A model generated the notes under the pieces. That model worked only from the letters and a program-made list of their open reading frames with translations, made no database searches and was not told where the DNA came from. A program made the position numbers and the translations under genes. This document shows, piece by piece, positions 44,941 through 56,135 of a stretch of DNA of 64,000 bases. Every line of letters begins with the position of its first letter. The stretch's first letter is position 1. This DNA comes from Melampsora larici-populina 98AG31 (taxonomy: Eukaryota; Basidiomycota; Pucciniomycetes; Pucciniales; Melampsoraceae). Where the stretch lies: NCBI RefSeq assembly GCF_000204055.1, contig NW_006768828.1, positions 258,097-322,096 of the forward strand, in the 5' to 3' direction.

Positions 44941-47052
44941 ATGACCCCTTTCACTCTACGTCTGTTCACACTTTTTGTTTTAGCCACTGAGATATCATGT
45001 TCACCAATGGAAAATGTCTCACAATTCAATTTAATGGACTCACACGCAGAAGCCATGCAAGCTCCAGAAATACCCATAATTCAGCATTGTGGAAATCAAG
45101 CCTTCAGAGTGACAGATAATCAAGGATATCAATTTTTGCCATTGGATTCCCTTTCTGATCAAAGTGGAAGTCATCAAGAAACCATTTCATCTAGAACAAT
45201 CCTTCCATTTGACTTGAATTTTCCCCCTGATCCTATCACCAAGACTGCTTTCAAGCCATCTACCCAAGAACATGTGGGGCTTAAATCCTTCACAGATGAT
45301 GATGGTTCACCTCAGCTTTCAAGGGAACTTGATTTGAATTCACCCCCTGATTCTACTATTCAGCCATCTGTAGTCATGTCAACCATTGAAGGAGATGCAA
45401 GGGTGGAATCCTCCATGGATGAAGATGGGTCACAGAGGCTTCAAGGGGGATTCAAAAATGATAGATATTCACATGCTCAATCAGATCCTCACACCAGAAT
45501 TCCTTTGGAAGGAGACACTCAGAAAAGGGAACAATCAGCTATGAATGAAGGGTATGTACCAGATGATATGGAGTTGGATGGCAGTAGTGAATCCTTTGAT
45601 ATGATTGAGGATATTCCATCTCCCAGAGTTGGAAAAAGTCTTTCAGCTTTTAAGCAGAAAAAAATCCAAAAATCCAAATCCAAGGACAAACTTCACAGAT
45701 CTCAAGAGTATGTGTTTGTAAATAGTGGAAGAGTTGCAAAAATCTCTAATGATAGAGTCAATATGATTGAGCAAAGATTGTATGTAATGCCAGGAACCAA
45801 GTATTTGGCACGAAGTACAAGGAACATTGGCATAGAGGCAGCAGTTCAGGAAAAACTTTACTTTGGAAAGCATGGGGATAATTCATGGTTTCAATTGCTA
45901 TACAAAGACATGGAGGTCAATAATAGAGAATTGAATCCAAACTTAGACAATCATTTGGCAAAAAAGGCACAGAATGCAGTTCACAGGGTGTACCATGAAG
46001 TTACAACAACATTCTTTGGTGTGCTTGTGTTGCTTTACCCACATTCAAAGGATGGAAAGCACACCTCAATCAGGAGTGGTTGGGAATTTATCACTAATCT
46101 TCTTGAACCATGGAGGACCATTGACTGGCAAGATTCTTATAGAGCACTTTCAATTATATCAGATGCTTTTGATATCAATGATAGCTCTTTGCTTCTGAGT
46201 TATACAATGAACTTGGGAAGGTACACAACTGTATCACTGAAACTTATGTGGAAGATGACAGAAAAATGGAAATCACAGTTTTCTTACCATTCAAGTGAAC
46301 AAATTGGGAGTCTTTCTGATTTTTGCAAGAAGCTGCATACTGCACTAAAGAAGAAGGGTGCTTTCCCTAACTCAGAGATTGCCTTATTAGATCCATCATC
46401 TAGCTTGGAAAGGAGTATTCCAAGTCCCAGTGTTCAGGCAGTTGAAGCAACAACTCATCCAAAGAAGAATTTGACTCATAGCCAGATTATTACTGCTTGT
46501 GTTGACAAACTTAAAAATGTTGGACAACATGCTCTGAAACATCTTAAGAAATTTTCACTTCACATTGTTGAACAGATATTTGAGAGGATCAGAACAAATG
46601 TACAGAGTAATCAATTGGACTGGCCAATGGATTTTGAAATGGGGTTTGAAGTAACACTGAATAGGGCAAAGAGAACAATGACTTATGGTTTCATTGGAGT
46701 TCTTCAATCACTTCATCCTTCACAGGAATTGGCAGATGGTACCAGTCCTGTAGTTGTAGATGGTCTGAAGTTCCTGGTTGACTTCATGAAAAATTGGGAT
46801 TCATCAGATTTGTTGAAAGCCTTAAGCACAAAAAAGCCAAATCTGGAGGCTGTTGCTGAGACTCATGATCCAAGTATCTTACTTAGTTACCTTATCAGAT
46901 TAACAGGCAAAAACTATACATATATTTCAAATTCTGTATATTGGGGACTTTACAAAAGCTGGGAAGCTTGGACAGAATTGAGTTTGGAAAACAAAAAAAC
47001 ATTTGATGATAGTGGGAGTTTTTGGATTGCCATACAAGAGAGACTGCTTTGA
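44941..47052 (+). CDS. Predicted secreted protein, lineage-specific family 2, with two DLNxxP motifs
   Basis: Single exon, 703 aa. The start gives a signal peptide (MTPFTLRLFTLFVLATEISC). Residues 90-170 contain two copies of an about 40-residue repeat, each opening with DLN(F/S)PPD (D91 and D131) and ending with an acidic DDG/EDG-S-x-x-L segment. A lysine-rich cluster (KQKKIQKSKSKDK, about residues 239-251) can serve as a nuclear localisation signal. The C-terminal half holds two related modules, about residues 345-450 and 573-690, each with a hydrophobic FFGVLVLL or GFIGVLQSL helix followed by a W-x-F-(I/L) helix and DPS-LLSY-type segments. No known domain is recognised. A related protein is at 60757-63453 and a decayed copy lies upstream. 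Secretion plus nuclear-type motifs suggest a host-directed effector, but that is inference. Confidence 0.8.
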   Translation: MTPFTLRLFTLFVLATEISCSPMENVSQFNLMDSHAEAMQAPEIPIIQHCGNQAFRVTDNQGYQFLPLDSLSDQSGSHQETISSRTILPFDLNFPPDPITKTAFKPSTQEHVGLKSFTDDDGSPQLSRELDLNSPPDSTIQPSVVMSTIEGDARVESSMDEDGSQRLQGGFKNDRYSHAQSDPHTRIPLEGDTQKREQSAMNEGYVPDDMELDGSSESFDMIEDIPSPRVGKSLSAFKQKKIQKSKSKDKLHRSQEYVFVNSGRVAKISNDRVNMIEQRLYVMPGTKYLARSTRNIGIEAAVQEKLYFGKHGDNSWFQLLYKDMEVNNRELNPNLDNHLAKKAQNAVHRVYHEVTTTFFGVLVLLYPHSKDGKHTSIRSGWEFITNLLEPWRTIDWQDSYRALSIISDAFDINDSSLLLSYTMNLGRYTTVSLKLMWKMTEKWKSQFSYHSSEQIGSLSDFCKKLHTALKKKGAFPNSEIALLDPSSSLERSIPSPSVQAVEATTHPKKNLTHSQIITACVDKLKNVGQHALKHLKKFSLHIVEQIFERIRTNVQSNQLDWPMDFEMGFEVTLNRAKRTMTYGFIGVLQSLHPSQELADGTSPVVVDGLKFLVDFMKNWDSSDLLKALSTKKPNLEAVAETHDPSILLSYLIRLTGKNYTYISNSVYWGLYKSWEAWTELSLENKKTFDDSGSFWIAIQERLL
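45211..45450 (+). repeat. Two tandem 40-residue coding repeats with DLNxxP
   Basis: The unit starting at 45211 (DLNFPP) recurs at 45331 (DLNSPP), exactly 120 nt later, and each ends in an acidic GS(P/Q)-L segment. Nucleotide identity is modest, so the duplication is not recent, yet the DLNxPP core is kept. Confidence 0.8.
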
Positions 47053-48004
47053 CAGGAAAGCTCAACACTTGTACAAAATGAACTTTGAAATTCAACTAGT
47101 CACTCCTCTTTTTACATATTTCAGAAATATTTAACTCTACCAAAGATACATTCACTCACCCAAGGGACTGCTAATGTTGGGGTCCGGGGAGAATGCAAGA
47201 TACAGTTGTTTATAACTGGCCCCTTTTCACAACACAAGCTACATGTATATATTCCAACAGCACACATAATGATTACACATTGCATCCCATTCATCAGTTC
47301 CTTTAATATGTGTACATACTGTTAGATATTAATGCTGGTGCAATGAAGATGCATGCCCCAAAAAATAGAAGTGAATAGACCTTTCATTTTTGTCCTCTAT
47401 GATCCTCTTTTTTGAACTTCATCACATCATTCAGAGATGAGAATGCAGAATGAGGTGTATCATTCAGAAATCATGTGGGACTACACCACCTTCCGAGTTC
47501 ATTATCTGAAACCCCTGTTTCCTATCAGCTAACTAATCCAGGTGAACTATCTTCATAAGTGGTACAATCTGTTCATATCTGGTCACTGCCTTAGAAAGTC
47601 CTGTGACTTACTCTGGGAATCTTCCAACAAAGATTGGGTACCAGAATTGTATCTTGGACATTTGAGGTGAATCCATAGTCACCATATAGGATCATGTGGC
47701 TCTTGAGGATAGATACTGTTTATTCATGCCAGAAGGTAGTGCTATGTCATGGCAAGGTGGTTTTATTCTTCTACATCTTTTACATCTCAAACTTTAAAAA
47801 AGAAACATGGACAACTTGAGCGTTTTCAAGTAGCTCGTGATTTCATCAATTTGAAAGTGAAACAAAATTTATCACAAGAATCTTGTGATCAATTTTTTGA
47901 AGTTGTGTTATGAACATTGGTATACATCAATAAAATAGGATTTATTAGGTCATCACTCCATTTTTATATTCAACCATTACAACAAAATAAGAATGATAAA
48001 AAGT
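47053..48004. other. Intergenic, 3' flank of the family-2 gene
   Basis: About 47180-47390 is the counterpart of the duplicated flank behind the decayed copy. No gene supported. Confidence 0.45.
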
Positions 48005-49232
48005 CTAACAAGGATAAGATGAATCAGAAGTAGGAAGAGCCCAAGACCTAACCAAATCAAATTCTAAATCAGCTTGATCAACCAAAGAATCCATCAAATT
48101 TAAACATTCATTACAATGTACTTCAATCGAAGCCTTTTTTAATTCATTTGTAAATAACTGTTTGATTTTCAAATTTGTTTGAGAATTCCATGATAGTCTC
48201 TTGACTCTTGAAATTAAAGGTTTCCAGAATTCGATCAATTGAACTTGTGAACAATTTTGTGCTTGATGATTTATGATCACAGGTAATCTTAATTGGTTCA
48301 AGATTTCACGAGCTTTCTTCCTTCGATAAGTATGAAGTTCAGTCTATAGTATTAATATCCTATCAATTCCAAGACTTGACCAGACAGTATATTACATGGA
48401 TGAAGAGACTTACTAAGGCATCATAGGCTTCGCTCGAAAGAAGGCACTTATGCTGTGGAAGACTAATGTCGAGGGCTAGTGTAAAACCAGACGCGAGTTT
48501 TGCCATCCAGGTACATCCGTAAATCACAGCCAGAGAAAAGACGTGAATCGGTTTGAGCTTGTAGTAAGCGCTTTAAAAGGATGCCATCAAGTCCAATAGT
48601 AGAAAGTGGTGATCAGCACTTGAGATAGTTTGATGAACACTTTGCAAAACTGTAACTCACCCAATTGCAAGAAGACAGTGTCGCTCTACATGCTCAAGTT
48701 CGTATTGTCCCGCGACAGCCTCCAACGCACCAACTAAGAGGATAAGGGATTGAATTAGCTTCAATTGACAAGAGATATCAATGGTGATAGATCCTGATAT
48801 GGGAAAGTCGGCATTGAAGTTATTCGAGAAAAATGACTTACCAAGATCATCGAACGTGTACCCAGAGAGGTCTGGCACAAGACCTGAATCAAGACATGCT
48901 AAGATGATCTCAATAACCTCCTTAGATGCATCCAACTGAATCAAAGGTAAGCCCGCGTCAAATTGGATCTTGACTCGATTAGTACGTGTGAGGACTTCGG
49001 GATGGAAAGCCAATTCGGTAGAAGAGATTGCAAATCGACAGGGGATACGATCGGATGAGGCCAAGATAAGATCAACACCTGGTCGAGACAACGAATATGA
49101 TGTATGGTAATATGGCTCGCTTGATTTGATATTTATTGTAAGAGGAAACCCTAAGATTCGCGAGGACTGAGGCTGGGGTTTCAAATCTTGGGCAGAGATT
49201 TCCGTCAAGCCGATAAAGGTAAGAGAAGGCAT
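48005..49232 (-). CDS. BTB/POZ-domain protein (fungal type)
   Basis: Exons 49232-48842, 48733-48661, 48570-48414 and 48343-48005 join in frame (phases 1, 2 and 0) to 319 aa. The segment PGVDLILASSDRIPCRFAIS begins a BTB fold (family pattern D-L-x-L-x-S-S-D-x-x-x-F-x-x-H/S). LPLIQLDASKEVIEIILACL and the spliced FDDLVGALEAVAGQYELEHV continue it, and PIHVFSLAVIYGCTWMAKLA is the usual helix after BTB in basidiomycete proteins. The C-terminal part, beginning HTYRRKKAREIL, is a further helical region. Such proteins mediate dimerisation and often recruit substrates to cullin-3, but many fungal members have unknown partners. The joins restore continuous domain sequence, supporting the intron calls. 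Confidence 0.8.
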
Positions 49233-49888
49233 AATGAAGAAGGACGAGATTTAGGAATGTTTTGTTGAAGAAGTTTGTGACAAGGTTTTTTTCTAGAGAT
49301 TTGTCGATGTATCTTGCAGACGAGACTGAAAGTTTGCAAAGAAGATGAACGACTTTATATTCAGTATGCCGACCGAACGACCAGCATCGGTATACAAGAG
49401 GTTCTTCAATACATATATGTCATTTTGCAGTGCCCTTGAAACTGGAATTTCATCAAGGCGCGTAAAGGTTCCGATCGTGATTTGACTTGTTGACCTGCAA
49501 TGAGCTTCCTCAGAAACGACCTGGAATCTCTACTTTGGGTGAATTGTGCAAAAAAAAGCTCACAAAAAAAGTCTAGAGCTTTTATCAAAGATTGGAAAGT
49601 TAAATTAGGGCTGTGTTAAGACTGGTTTACCCTAGGAATGTAAAAAAAATACATCATGGGATACACAACATTCCACAAGCGATTCGATTGCCTTGGGGAC
49701 TGATGTCATATCAAAATCAAAAGCTGTGCCGCTATGACACACATTCTTGAAAAATGACGACATCAAAAAACGCATATACCCGGAAACAAGATTCATAGAC
49801 AATTTGAGGAAAAGCAACAAGTGATATCAACCAACTCTCAAATGATTCTAGACCGACCATAGAAAAATGGCAACAGAGTCAACATTAA
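49233..49888. other. Upstream of BTB gene to MITE
   Basis: Holds the BTB gene's 5' leader; otherwise no gene supported. Confidence 0.4.
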
Positions 49889-50508
49889 AATTAGGGGATA
49901 CAAAGTTAAATCTCAGGATGAGCCCCGAGACCCGCCAAATCGGGGATACCCGCGGGACAGCCCGTCGGGTCGGGGGGTCGTTCTGGCCTTCGAAGGGTCG
50001 CAGAACCGCGGGGATTATCGGGCCCGGGAGTCGTTCTGAGAGTCAAAAGAAAGTGACTCTCCTCGGGGAACCCGAGGAAAAATCAAGCTGTAAAAAGCGG
50101 ATAAATACACGCTTGGGAGAGGTTGTGCTCAGCGGTTTCTGCCGGAAATAGCCGGGGACTCGGGGATCCCCGTAATTTCCCGGGGATTTGGTAGTTCGTC
50201 GGGGGTCAGGGTACGGGAGCCGGGCTTGACCTATGAGCCAGAAAAAGCTCGGGGAATACCGGGGTCGGTCCTCGTTCTGACTTTTGAAAAAAAGTCGGTG
50301 GGCCGGGCAGCCCAGTCCCCGGCATTCGGGGGTCGGGGCTCATCCTGAGTTAAGTCTGGGATTTTTTTCCCAGTTTCCCAGTTTCCAAAATACAGCCAAA
50401 AACAGAAACTGGGAAACTGGGAGAGCGTGGGAAAGTACCAAACACAGCCAAAAACAAAAACTGGGAAACTGGGAAAAAATCCCAGATTTAACTTTGTATC
50501 CCCTAATT
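49889..50508. mobile_element. GC-rich miniature inverted-repeat element with nested palindrome
   Basis: The first 25 bases (49889-49913, beginning AATTAGGGGATACAAAG) are the exact complement of the last 25 (50484-50508). The interior is strongly GC- and CpG-rich, unlike the surroundings. A second inverted pair, CTCAGGATGAGCCCCGA near 49913 and its complement near 50333-50350, lies within, but the right one is separated from the terminus by about 130 bp. That extra piece is itself palindromic and carries three copies of an AACTGGGAAACTGGGA motif in both orientations. No coding frame. The flanking duplication is unclear. Non-autonomous, superfamily unresolved. Confidence 0.8.
50393..50475. repeat. 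52-bp-spaced direct repeat inside the miniature element
   Basis: CAGCCAAAAACAGAAACTGG at 50393 recurs with one change at 50445; both continue into AACTGGGA units. Confidence 0.85.
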
Positions 50509-51845
50509 GAACCATTTTTAGGGTTATTGAGATATTGCCATCTTGAGCTGCAGAGGAAAACTTCCTGTAAAACTTTTACCAACTTGCCCATCATTATGGC
50601 TGAATAACACACTGTTTTTCAACTATAATTTGTTCAAGCCTTTCTGAATCCAGTACCAAAGAAGCTCCACAAATGGATGAAAAAGGCTGGAATATCAAGA
50701 CCATAGATTTGAGCCGATCATCTCATTTGAATCAGAAGAGGATTGATCAACTTTTTCATGCACCTACAACCTTCATTTGCCAGCATTGACTTCATTCACA
50801 AATCCTGGTATGGCAAGCCCACAGGCACAAGAAACTTATGATATAAAAGGTGACAAGTGTTCTAAAGAATCTTTAAAAGTAAAATACATGAACAAAGAAG
50901 ATATGAATTGAGGCCTTGGTTCAAATATGTCTTCCCCTTTCTAACCACAGCACTGCCACAAGTGACTTGGGCTTGGATTTCTCTTTATAAGTATACTCTA
51001 TATGTTGCTCAATTGGAAAATTTTTATCCCTTTTCCTTTGCTTCCTACTGATCTCCACCCATGTACAGACATCATTTTTTGTATCTCTTTTGATCGCTGT
51101 TTGAACTGCACCATCTTAACTATTGCTTATTGATTTCATGAACAATGACTGGGATAATAGTGACTAACATGAGTTGAAGTCATAGTGTAATTCATCAAGG
51201 GTATCAATTGATAGTGTACCCTCAAGGAGTGTTCACAATTCATATCTAGTGTGTGTACCATAATATGTCACAGTGGACAATCTGTTGGCTGGGCACCCTA
51301 TATCCATATGATTTTGTAGTGCAATAAGGGAATGGGTATAGCCTTAGGGATAGCAGGTTACTTCTTGTCATTAATGTTTTAAGAAACCAAACTCTCAAAC
51401 AAAATTCAAGCCTTAAAGTCATTCTTGTCAAGCGTTTCTCCCCAATGTAAAGCATAAAGCAAAAATTTCAAAATGACCTCTGACTTCTTGGGAACATCTT
51501 AGGATTCCATCCACACTTTTTAAGGGATTGTCTTGCAAAGAAAGTAGATTATGTTCAGTGAATAAAATTGGTTTATGAGGAAACAAACTTTTACAAGAAT
51601 TGACTTCACTCTAATTTGAATGAAAGAGAAGATTCCAAAGAAAAAAGGTTTTTTAAAGTTTCAATACCAAAGAAAAATTGAATATGTAAGGATCTTTTAA
51701 TTGTACCAATCAAAGTTTGAAAGAAATAATTTTACATTTCAAAAAAGGGTATCTTAATTGTACTATGTATGTAATTAAAGAAACCTCAATTTTTGATCAG
51801 ATCAGAAAAAAAATATTAACAAAATCAAAACAAGAAAAGAATCAT
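50509..51845. other. Intergenic, no supported gene
   Basis: AT-rich; no open frame with features. Confidence 0.4.
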
Positions 51846-52851
51846 TCAAAGAACCATCTTAACATCTTGAACATTTTTCGAATCTGAATCATCAAACCCA
51901 ACAATGGAATTCAAATCCAACATCCATCTCTTAACTTCACCTAAAAGTTCATCTTTCAAAACCTCACAAGCTTCCAATCCGATCCTACAAAGCTTTTCAA
52001 ATTCATCTATATTCAATCTACTTTCGACTTGAATCAAACTGATCTTTGAAGATCTAGGTAAACTTGCAATCGTAAGTGAAGGTAAATCTAATTGTTCTAA
52101 ATTCGTGACGTCTAGTAAGGGTAAGTTAGGGTTAGATAAAGATCCAATGGAGATCGCGAGGATGTAATCTTGAATCGAAATTCCTGAAGCAATTAAACTT
52201 AATGAAGTAGCATTAATAGCAGCTTGTAATAAACCTACAGAACAACAGGAAAAAAAAACAAGCATCAGAATCTAACTTTTCAATCATCATGAATGTATAA
52301 AAAAACTGAATCGAAATTCATGAATTTACCTCCATCTTCTTGTAAAACTTCAATAAAGATTTCAATCAAACTTCTAGGATACAACTTTAACATAATCACA
52401 CTTTCGAATGTATTTTGAATAGAAAAACTCAAATCCATTAATCGTTTATCAACCTTGGAAAGTTTTTTTCGATCAGATTGTGAAAAATTCGTCATATTAA
52501 CATAAACTTGAATCGATCCAACATTATTAGTATGAGATTTAAGATTCGATTTATGATTTGATGATGATGATGAAGTGATTTCTTTTGGTCCTGAAACTGA
52601 TGAAGTTACTTTGGTTAATCCGTGTGAAACGATTGATGATCCGTCTAATGAATTAGGTGATGATTTCAGTATTTTAAAATCAAGTTGTCTTAATTCATAT
52701 GGTCTTCTATTATCTTGTCTAAGTCCTGCTGATGATAAAATTTCGATTCTAGACTTTGATTTTTTTTTTCGTGCCCAATGAATTTGATGATAATTAGTTT
52801 CTTTTTATCAGAAGTATTCAGTTGAGCACACCCAAGGAAAACACGTACCAT
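51846..52851 (-). CDS. SKI6: Exosome complex core subunit Rrp41/Ski6
   Basis: RNase PH-type subunit of the RNA exosome ring, which pairs with Rrp45 and threads RNA to the nuclease subunits in nucleus and cytoplasm. Exons 52851-52845, 52800-52330 and 52234-51846 join to 288 aa. Family blocks: SRIEILSSAGLRQDNRRPYE (start of the fold), VSHGLTKVTSSVSGPKEI, then KRLMDLSFSIQNTFESVI, LYPRSLIEIFIEVLQEDGG, LLQAAINATSLSLIASGI and LTIASLPRSSKISLIQVESRL. Eukaryotic Rrp41 is catalytically inactive, and nothing here suggests otherwise. A Ser/Asn-rich insertion (near 52510-52570) lengthens it over the usual ~245 aa. No ATG lies in frame just before the conserved start; the tiny first exon (ATG GTA C) with a 44-nt intron is the best solution I see but is uncertain. 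Confidence 0.9.
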
Positions 52852-53771
52852 TTTGAAGATGTTGATTCGTAATTGAGATTATCAAATTTGAGAAATTCGA
52901 ATTCACTGCTGGCAGTGGCTGATTGAAAAAATCAAGAAGAAATCGTGAAACCTCTCTAAACACATCTCTTCAAACAAGATCCATAACTTTACAGAATTGT
53001 ACATGTGAACTTCTCATCACCCCAAGACCAAGTTCAACATCAAATCGCCCGGACGCGTAAAAGGTGCTTCAAATTGATAGCAGCCTTGGCCCTCAGTCCT
53101 TCATAGTGACTCCACATTCAATACCTTTTCAAATAAAGAGTTCTAAATAGTATTAGAACCTAGGTGATCTTCATCTTTTTCCCAAAAACAAAAGGATCCT
53201 CATCAAACATCCTTCAAATCCAAATCCAAATCTTTCTTTTCCAAATAATGCATTCCTATAATACAACAAACCAAAATCCCATTCAAACCCAAGTTCCAAA
53301 CCTTCTATATAAAAAACCCCAAAAACAACATATAGAACCCATGAAATCCAAATCATCTTTTCTTTCCAAAAACCAAAACCGAAAAAACCCTTTGATCTCA
53401 TCCAAACCAACCAACTGTAAGAACAAAAAAAACATCTCTTTCTCTTTATCAATTTAGAATGTTTTTCTATATATATTAATAATTCATCTCCAAAATAAAT
53501 TAAAACCCAAACTCAAACCCCCACACACAAAAAAAGAAAAGCTATGTAAATCAAATAAAAATCGAGACGAAAACAAAAAAAATAAAACCAAATAGTCAAA
53601 CCCTTTGGACAAAAAAACCCCCGGAACAATCCAACTTGGTCCACTTTTTTTAATAATAATCAAATCCAAAACAAAATATAAAAGAAAGAAAAAAAAATCC
53701 ATCTAAAGAAACCAAAAAAAAAGAAACCAAAAAAAGAGACTCAATCCCCCCAGCGCAAAAAAAAAGAACCA
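52852..53771. other. Intergenic between SKI6 and the SH3 gene
   Basis: Contains the SKI6 5' leader and the 3' region of the SH3 gene, which is extremely A-rich on the plus strand (53500-53770). Open frames here are low-complexity artefacts. Confidence 0.45.
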
Positions 53772-55237
53772 TTAAATCCTAGCCAAATAATTCTGAGGAC
53801 ACAATCCCATAGGCATAACTTCAATAGCAGCATCAATCCTAGTCTCTTCAGCCAAACAAGTCGGGTCCAAAACCCGTTCGACAAACCTTCCATCTTCATC
53901 CAATTCACCCGGAACCTTTCTCGCAATCACCCATCCATCACAAACGACCTTCAAAACTCTCAAGATCTCGCCTTCATAGATTCCCATCTCGCCTTCTCCT
54001 TCTGCTACAAAATCATACAAGGCTACCCATAACCCTTCATCTTCTTCTTCGCCTGATGATCCTGGGGACGAGGAAGTGCTTCCTGATGAATCCAAGTTAG
54101 AGCCGATCGACGGTCTTCCGATCGATTGTAAACTTTTGTCTAACGATTCTCTTCTTCTTTCAATCTCTTCTCTCAACCCGTCTTCTTCATCTTCTTCTTC
54201 TTCCCCTGTTTCCTCCTCCTCGCGATGATCTGTTTCAGTTCGTTCAGTCCTCATAGTAGTAGTCCATAAACTAGGTTTATTAGAACCAAGTCTCAATTCT
54301 TCTTCTTCTTCCCCTTCTTCTTCCGGTGGTAAACATAACTGTGATTGAAAGCTTTCTTCCAACGAGTTCGGTTTCATCAAAGGTCTTGAATAGTTTGAGG
54401 GATTCGTTCTCAGTTGATCCGTTTGGATAGTCCTATAATGTCGCTCATCATTCAACGGAAACCCGAAATCACGTATCAAGATCGGATGATGTTGTTGTTG
54501 TGGTTTGGTAATCGGATTCTGATTTGAGCTTGTATCCATCACAGTACTAGAAAGTGATCTTTTTCTAGTTTGGTAAGTTTCCGATCGATCCAAAGAAGGT
54601 AAAGTATGTAAACTAGAAGACCTCTTATGCCACTTATTCCCCAACCCCAATCTCAAACCTTCTTGACGATGATCTTCTTCATCTTCAACCCGACACACAT
54701 CAGATCTAGTTTTTTCTTTGTTCGAACGTGATTTTCGTTCTGAATGGGACGGTAACCTTAGTGGTAAATAATGGCCCAGAGGAGGTGGTAAGAATGTACC
54801 GGATGGTGAAGGGAACGGGGGTGGTAAATGTGATGAACTTAATGCTCTTGGTCTTGGTAATCTGTTTTGATGATTGGATGAAGAAGACCTCAGAGTTTGG
54901 TGTGGTGGGTTTGATAGATGATTAGATTGATGATGGGTATGTTGATGGTTTGAATGATGATGATGTGGTGAGATTAATGCTGAGATTAATGAATTGGATT
55001 TTAAGATATAATGATTTGATTTGGGATTCGTCGTGGTGGTGGTTGAATCTATTGGTAGTGATAATGAAAATCGAGTGGAAGTTGAACCTAAAAAAGACAA
55101 GTATGGATCGGTTTTTAGTATAAAGTGAAGTGATGATAAAGTGTTTTTGATTTTGATGGAGACTTACTTGATGAGTTAGTTTGAATTGGAATCGAATCTG
55201 ATCTGAACATACTAACTGGTGAGATTAGTGTGGTCAT
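53772..55237 (-). CDS. SH3-domain protein with long disordered N-terminus
   Basis: Exons 55237-55168 and 55087-53772 join (phase 1) to 438 aa. The ATG at 55237 is preferred because the longer second-exon frame lacks an ATG at its start and an AG acceptor sits there. Residues 1-350 are Ser/His/Pro-rich then acidic (runs of Glu). The C-terminal SH3 starts at ALYDF (residue 356), with GEMGIYEGEILRVL, DGWVIARK and MGLCPQNYL, the standard ligand-binding and C-terminal SH3 blocks. About 33 residues are inserted between the GWVIARK strand and the GLCPQNY strand. Yeast Nbp2 and related basidiomycete adaptors have comparable SH3 cores, but I cannot assign orthology. Divergent from the proteasome chaperone gene. 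Confidence 0.8.
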
Positions 55238-55514
55238 TTATTTCAAAAAAACTTGCTTTCTTTTCTTTCTTTTCTTTCTTTCTTTCTTTCGTTTGTTCGT
55301 TGGTTCGATTGTATTTTTCTATTTGATTTGTTTCAGTATCGTTGTGTTCTTGCTAATCAAAGTGCAGAGAAAATCAAATCGAAAAGTAAACAGTGAAACT
55401 ACATTAAATTAAAATGTACTTTATCTCAACTCCTTTTCCAATTCCTCATCCTTAATCACCAATCACACTTTCAAGCTTATCCATTCCCAACCTTTCGACC
55501 ATCCAACCTCAAAA
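55238..55514. promoter_or_regulatory. Divergent promoter between SH3 gene and PSMG4
   Basis: 277 bp between start codons. Includes a (TTTC)n-like pyrimidine run at about 55256-55292 just upstream of the SH3 gene. Confidence 0.5.
55256..55292. repeat. CTTT/TTTC microsatellite
   Basis: About nine imperfect TTTC units. Confidence 0.9.
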
Positions 55515-56135
55515 ATGAACCCGCAATGCGCTCTAAAATCTCATACTCACACCTTCATCCTAACTTCTTCAATCACAACCTCATTACCAGACTTCGTATT
55601 CCATTTTACCTTACTAAAAGATTCGATGATGATCTGGATCGGAACCCATTCAAAGTCAGATCACGATTCTATAAAAGCTTCATTAGCCAATGATTGGTCT
55701 TGTGCAATACCTCCTTATTCGGTAAGTCCTATATCTTCTTTCCATCATCATTTTACTATTACTATTAGAATCCGGATTGATTGAATTGGTTTTAACGATC
55801 GATGGGGTCTTCAAAAAAGTCTTTTCCATCCGCTTCGACTCTCTTAAACTCAATATCACCATCCATGACCTTCAGTCAATCTCTATCCAAAAAACTAGGT
55901 ACCCTTCCCTCCATCCTATCAATCCTTCATACATCCAACCCATCTCATTCTGATTTCCAAAACTGATTCGAATTTGTTTTTTCGAAATCTTTTAAAAAAA
56001 GCACAAAGGTTTAAACAACAAGTGTTTGTTTCATTTGATATTCCAACCCATTTAATTGAAATCGATCAATCTATCTTATTAAAAATCGAAAAAGAACTCT
56101 TTTCATTCACTCAAACCCTTTTAAATCAACCCTAA
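55515..56135 (+). CDS. PSMG4: Proteasome assembly chaperone 4 (PAC4/Poc4-like)
   Basis: Exons 55515-55721, 55820-55898 and 56002-56135 join in frame (phases 0 and 1) to 139 aa, close to the 120-150 aa of the family. FVFHFTLLKDSMMIWIGT is the diagnostic strand pair (family pattern V-H-F-x-V-x-x-L-x-D-S-x-F-x-W-V-G). The region after the second intron, spliced SKKLAQRFKQQVFVSFDI, matches the A-Q-R-L-A-x-x-x-x-K-Q-V-F-V-S-x-N block, followed by a final helix. With PAC3 it forms a heterodimer that helps assemble the alpha-ring of the 20S proteasome in the cytosol. The two introns were placed by restoring these blocks. Divergent from the SH3 gene. Confidence 0.85.

Noticed and set aside
53164..53457. 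Open frames on both strands near the SH3 gene 3' end
   Set aside because: Low-complexity A-rich DNA; amino-acid composition is an artefact and no ATG-to-domain logic exists.
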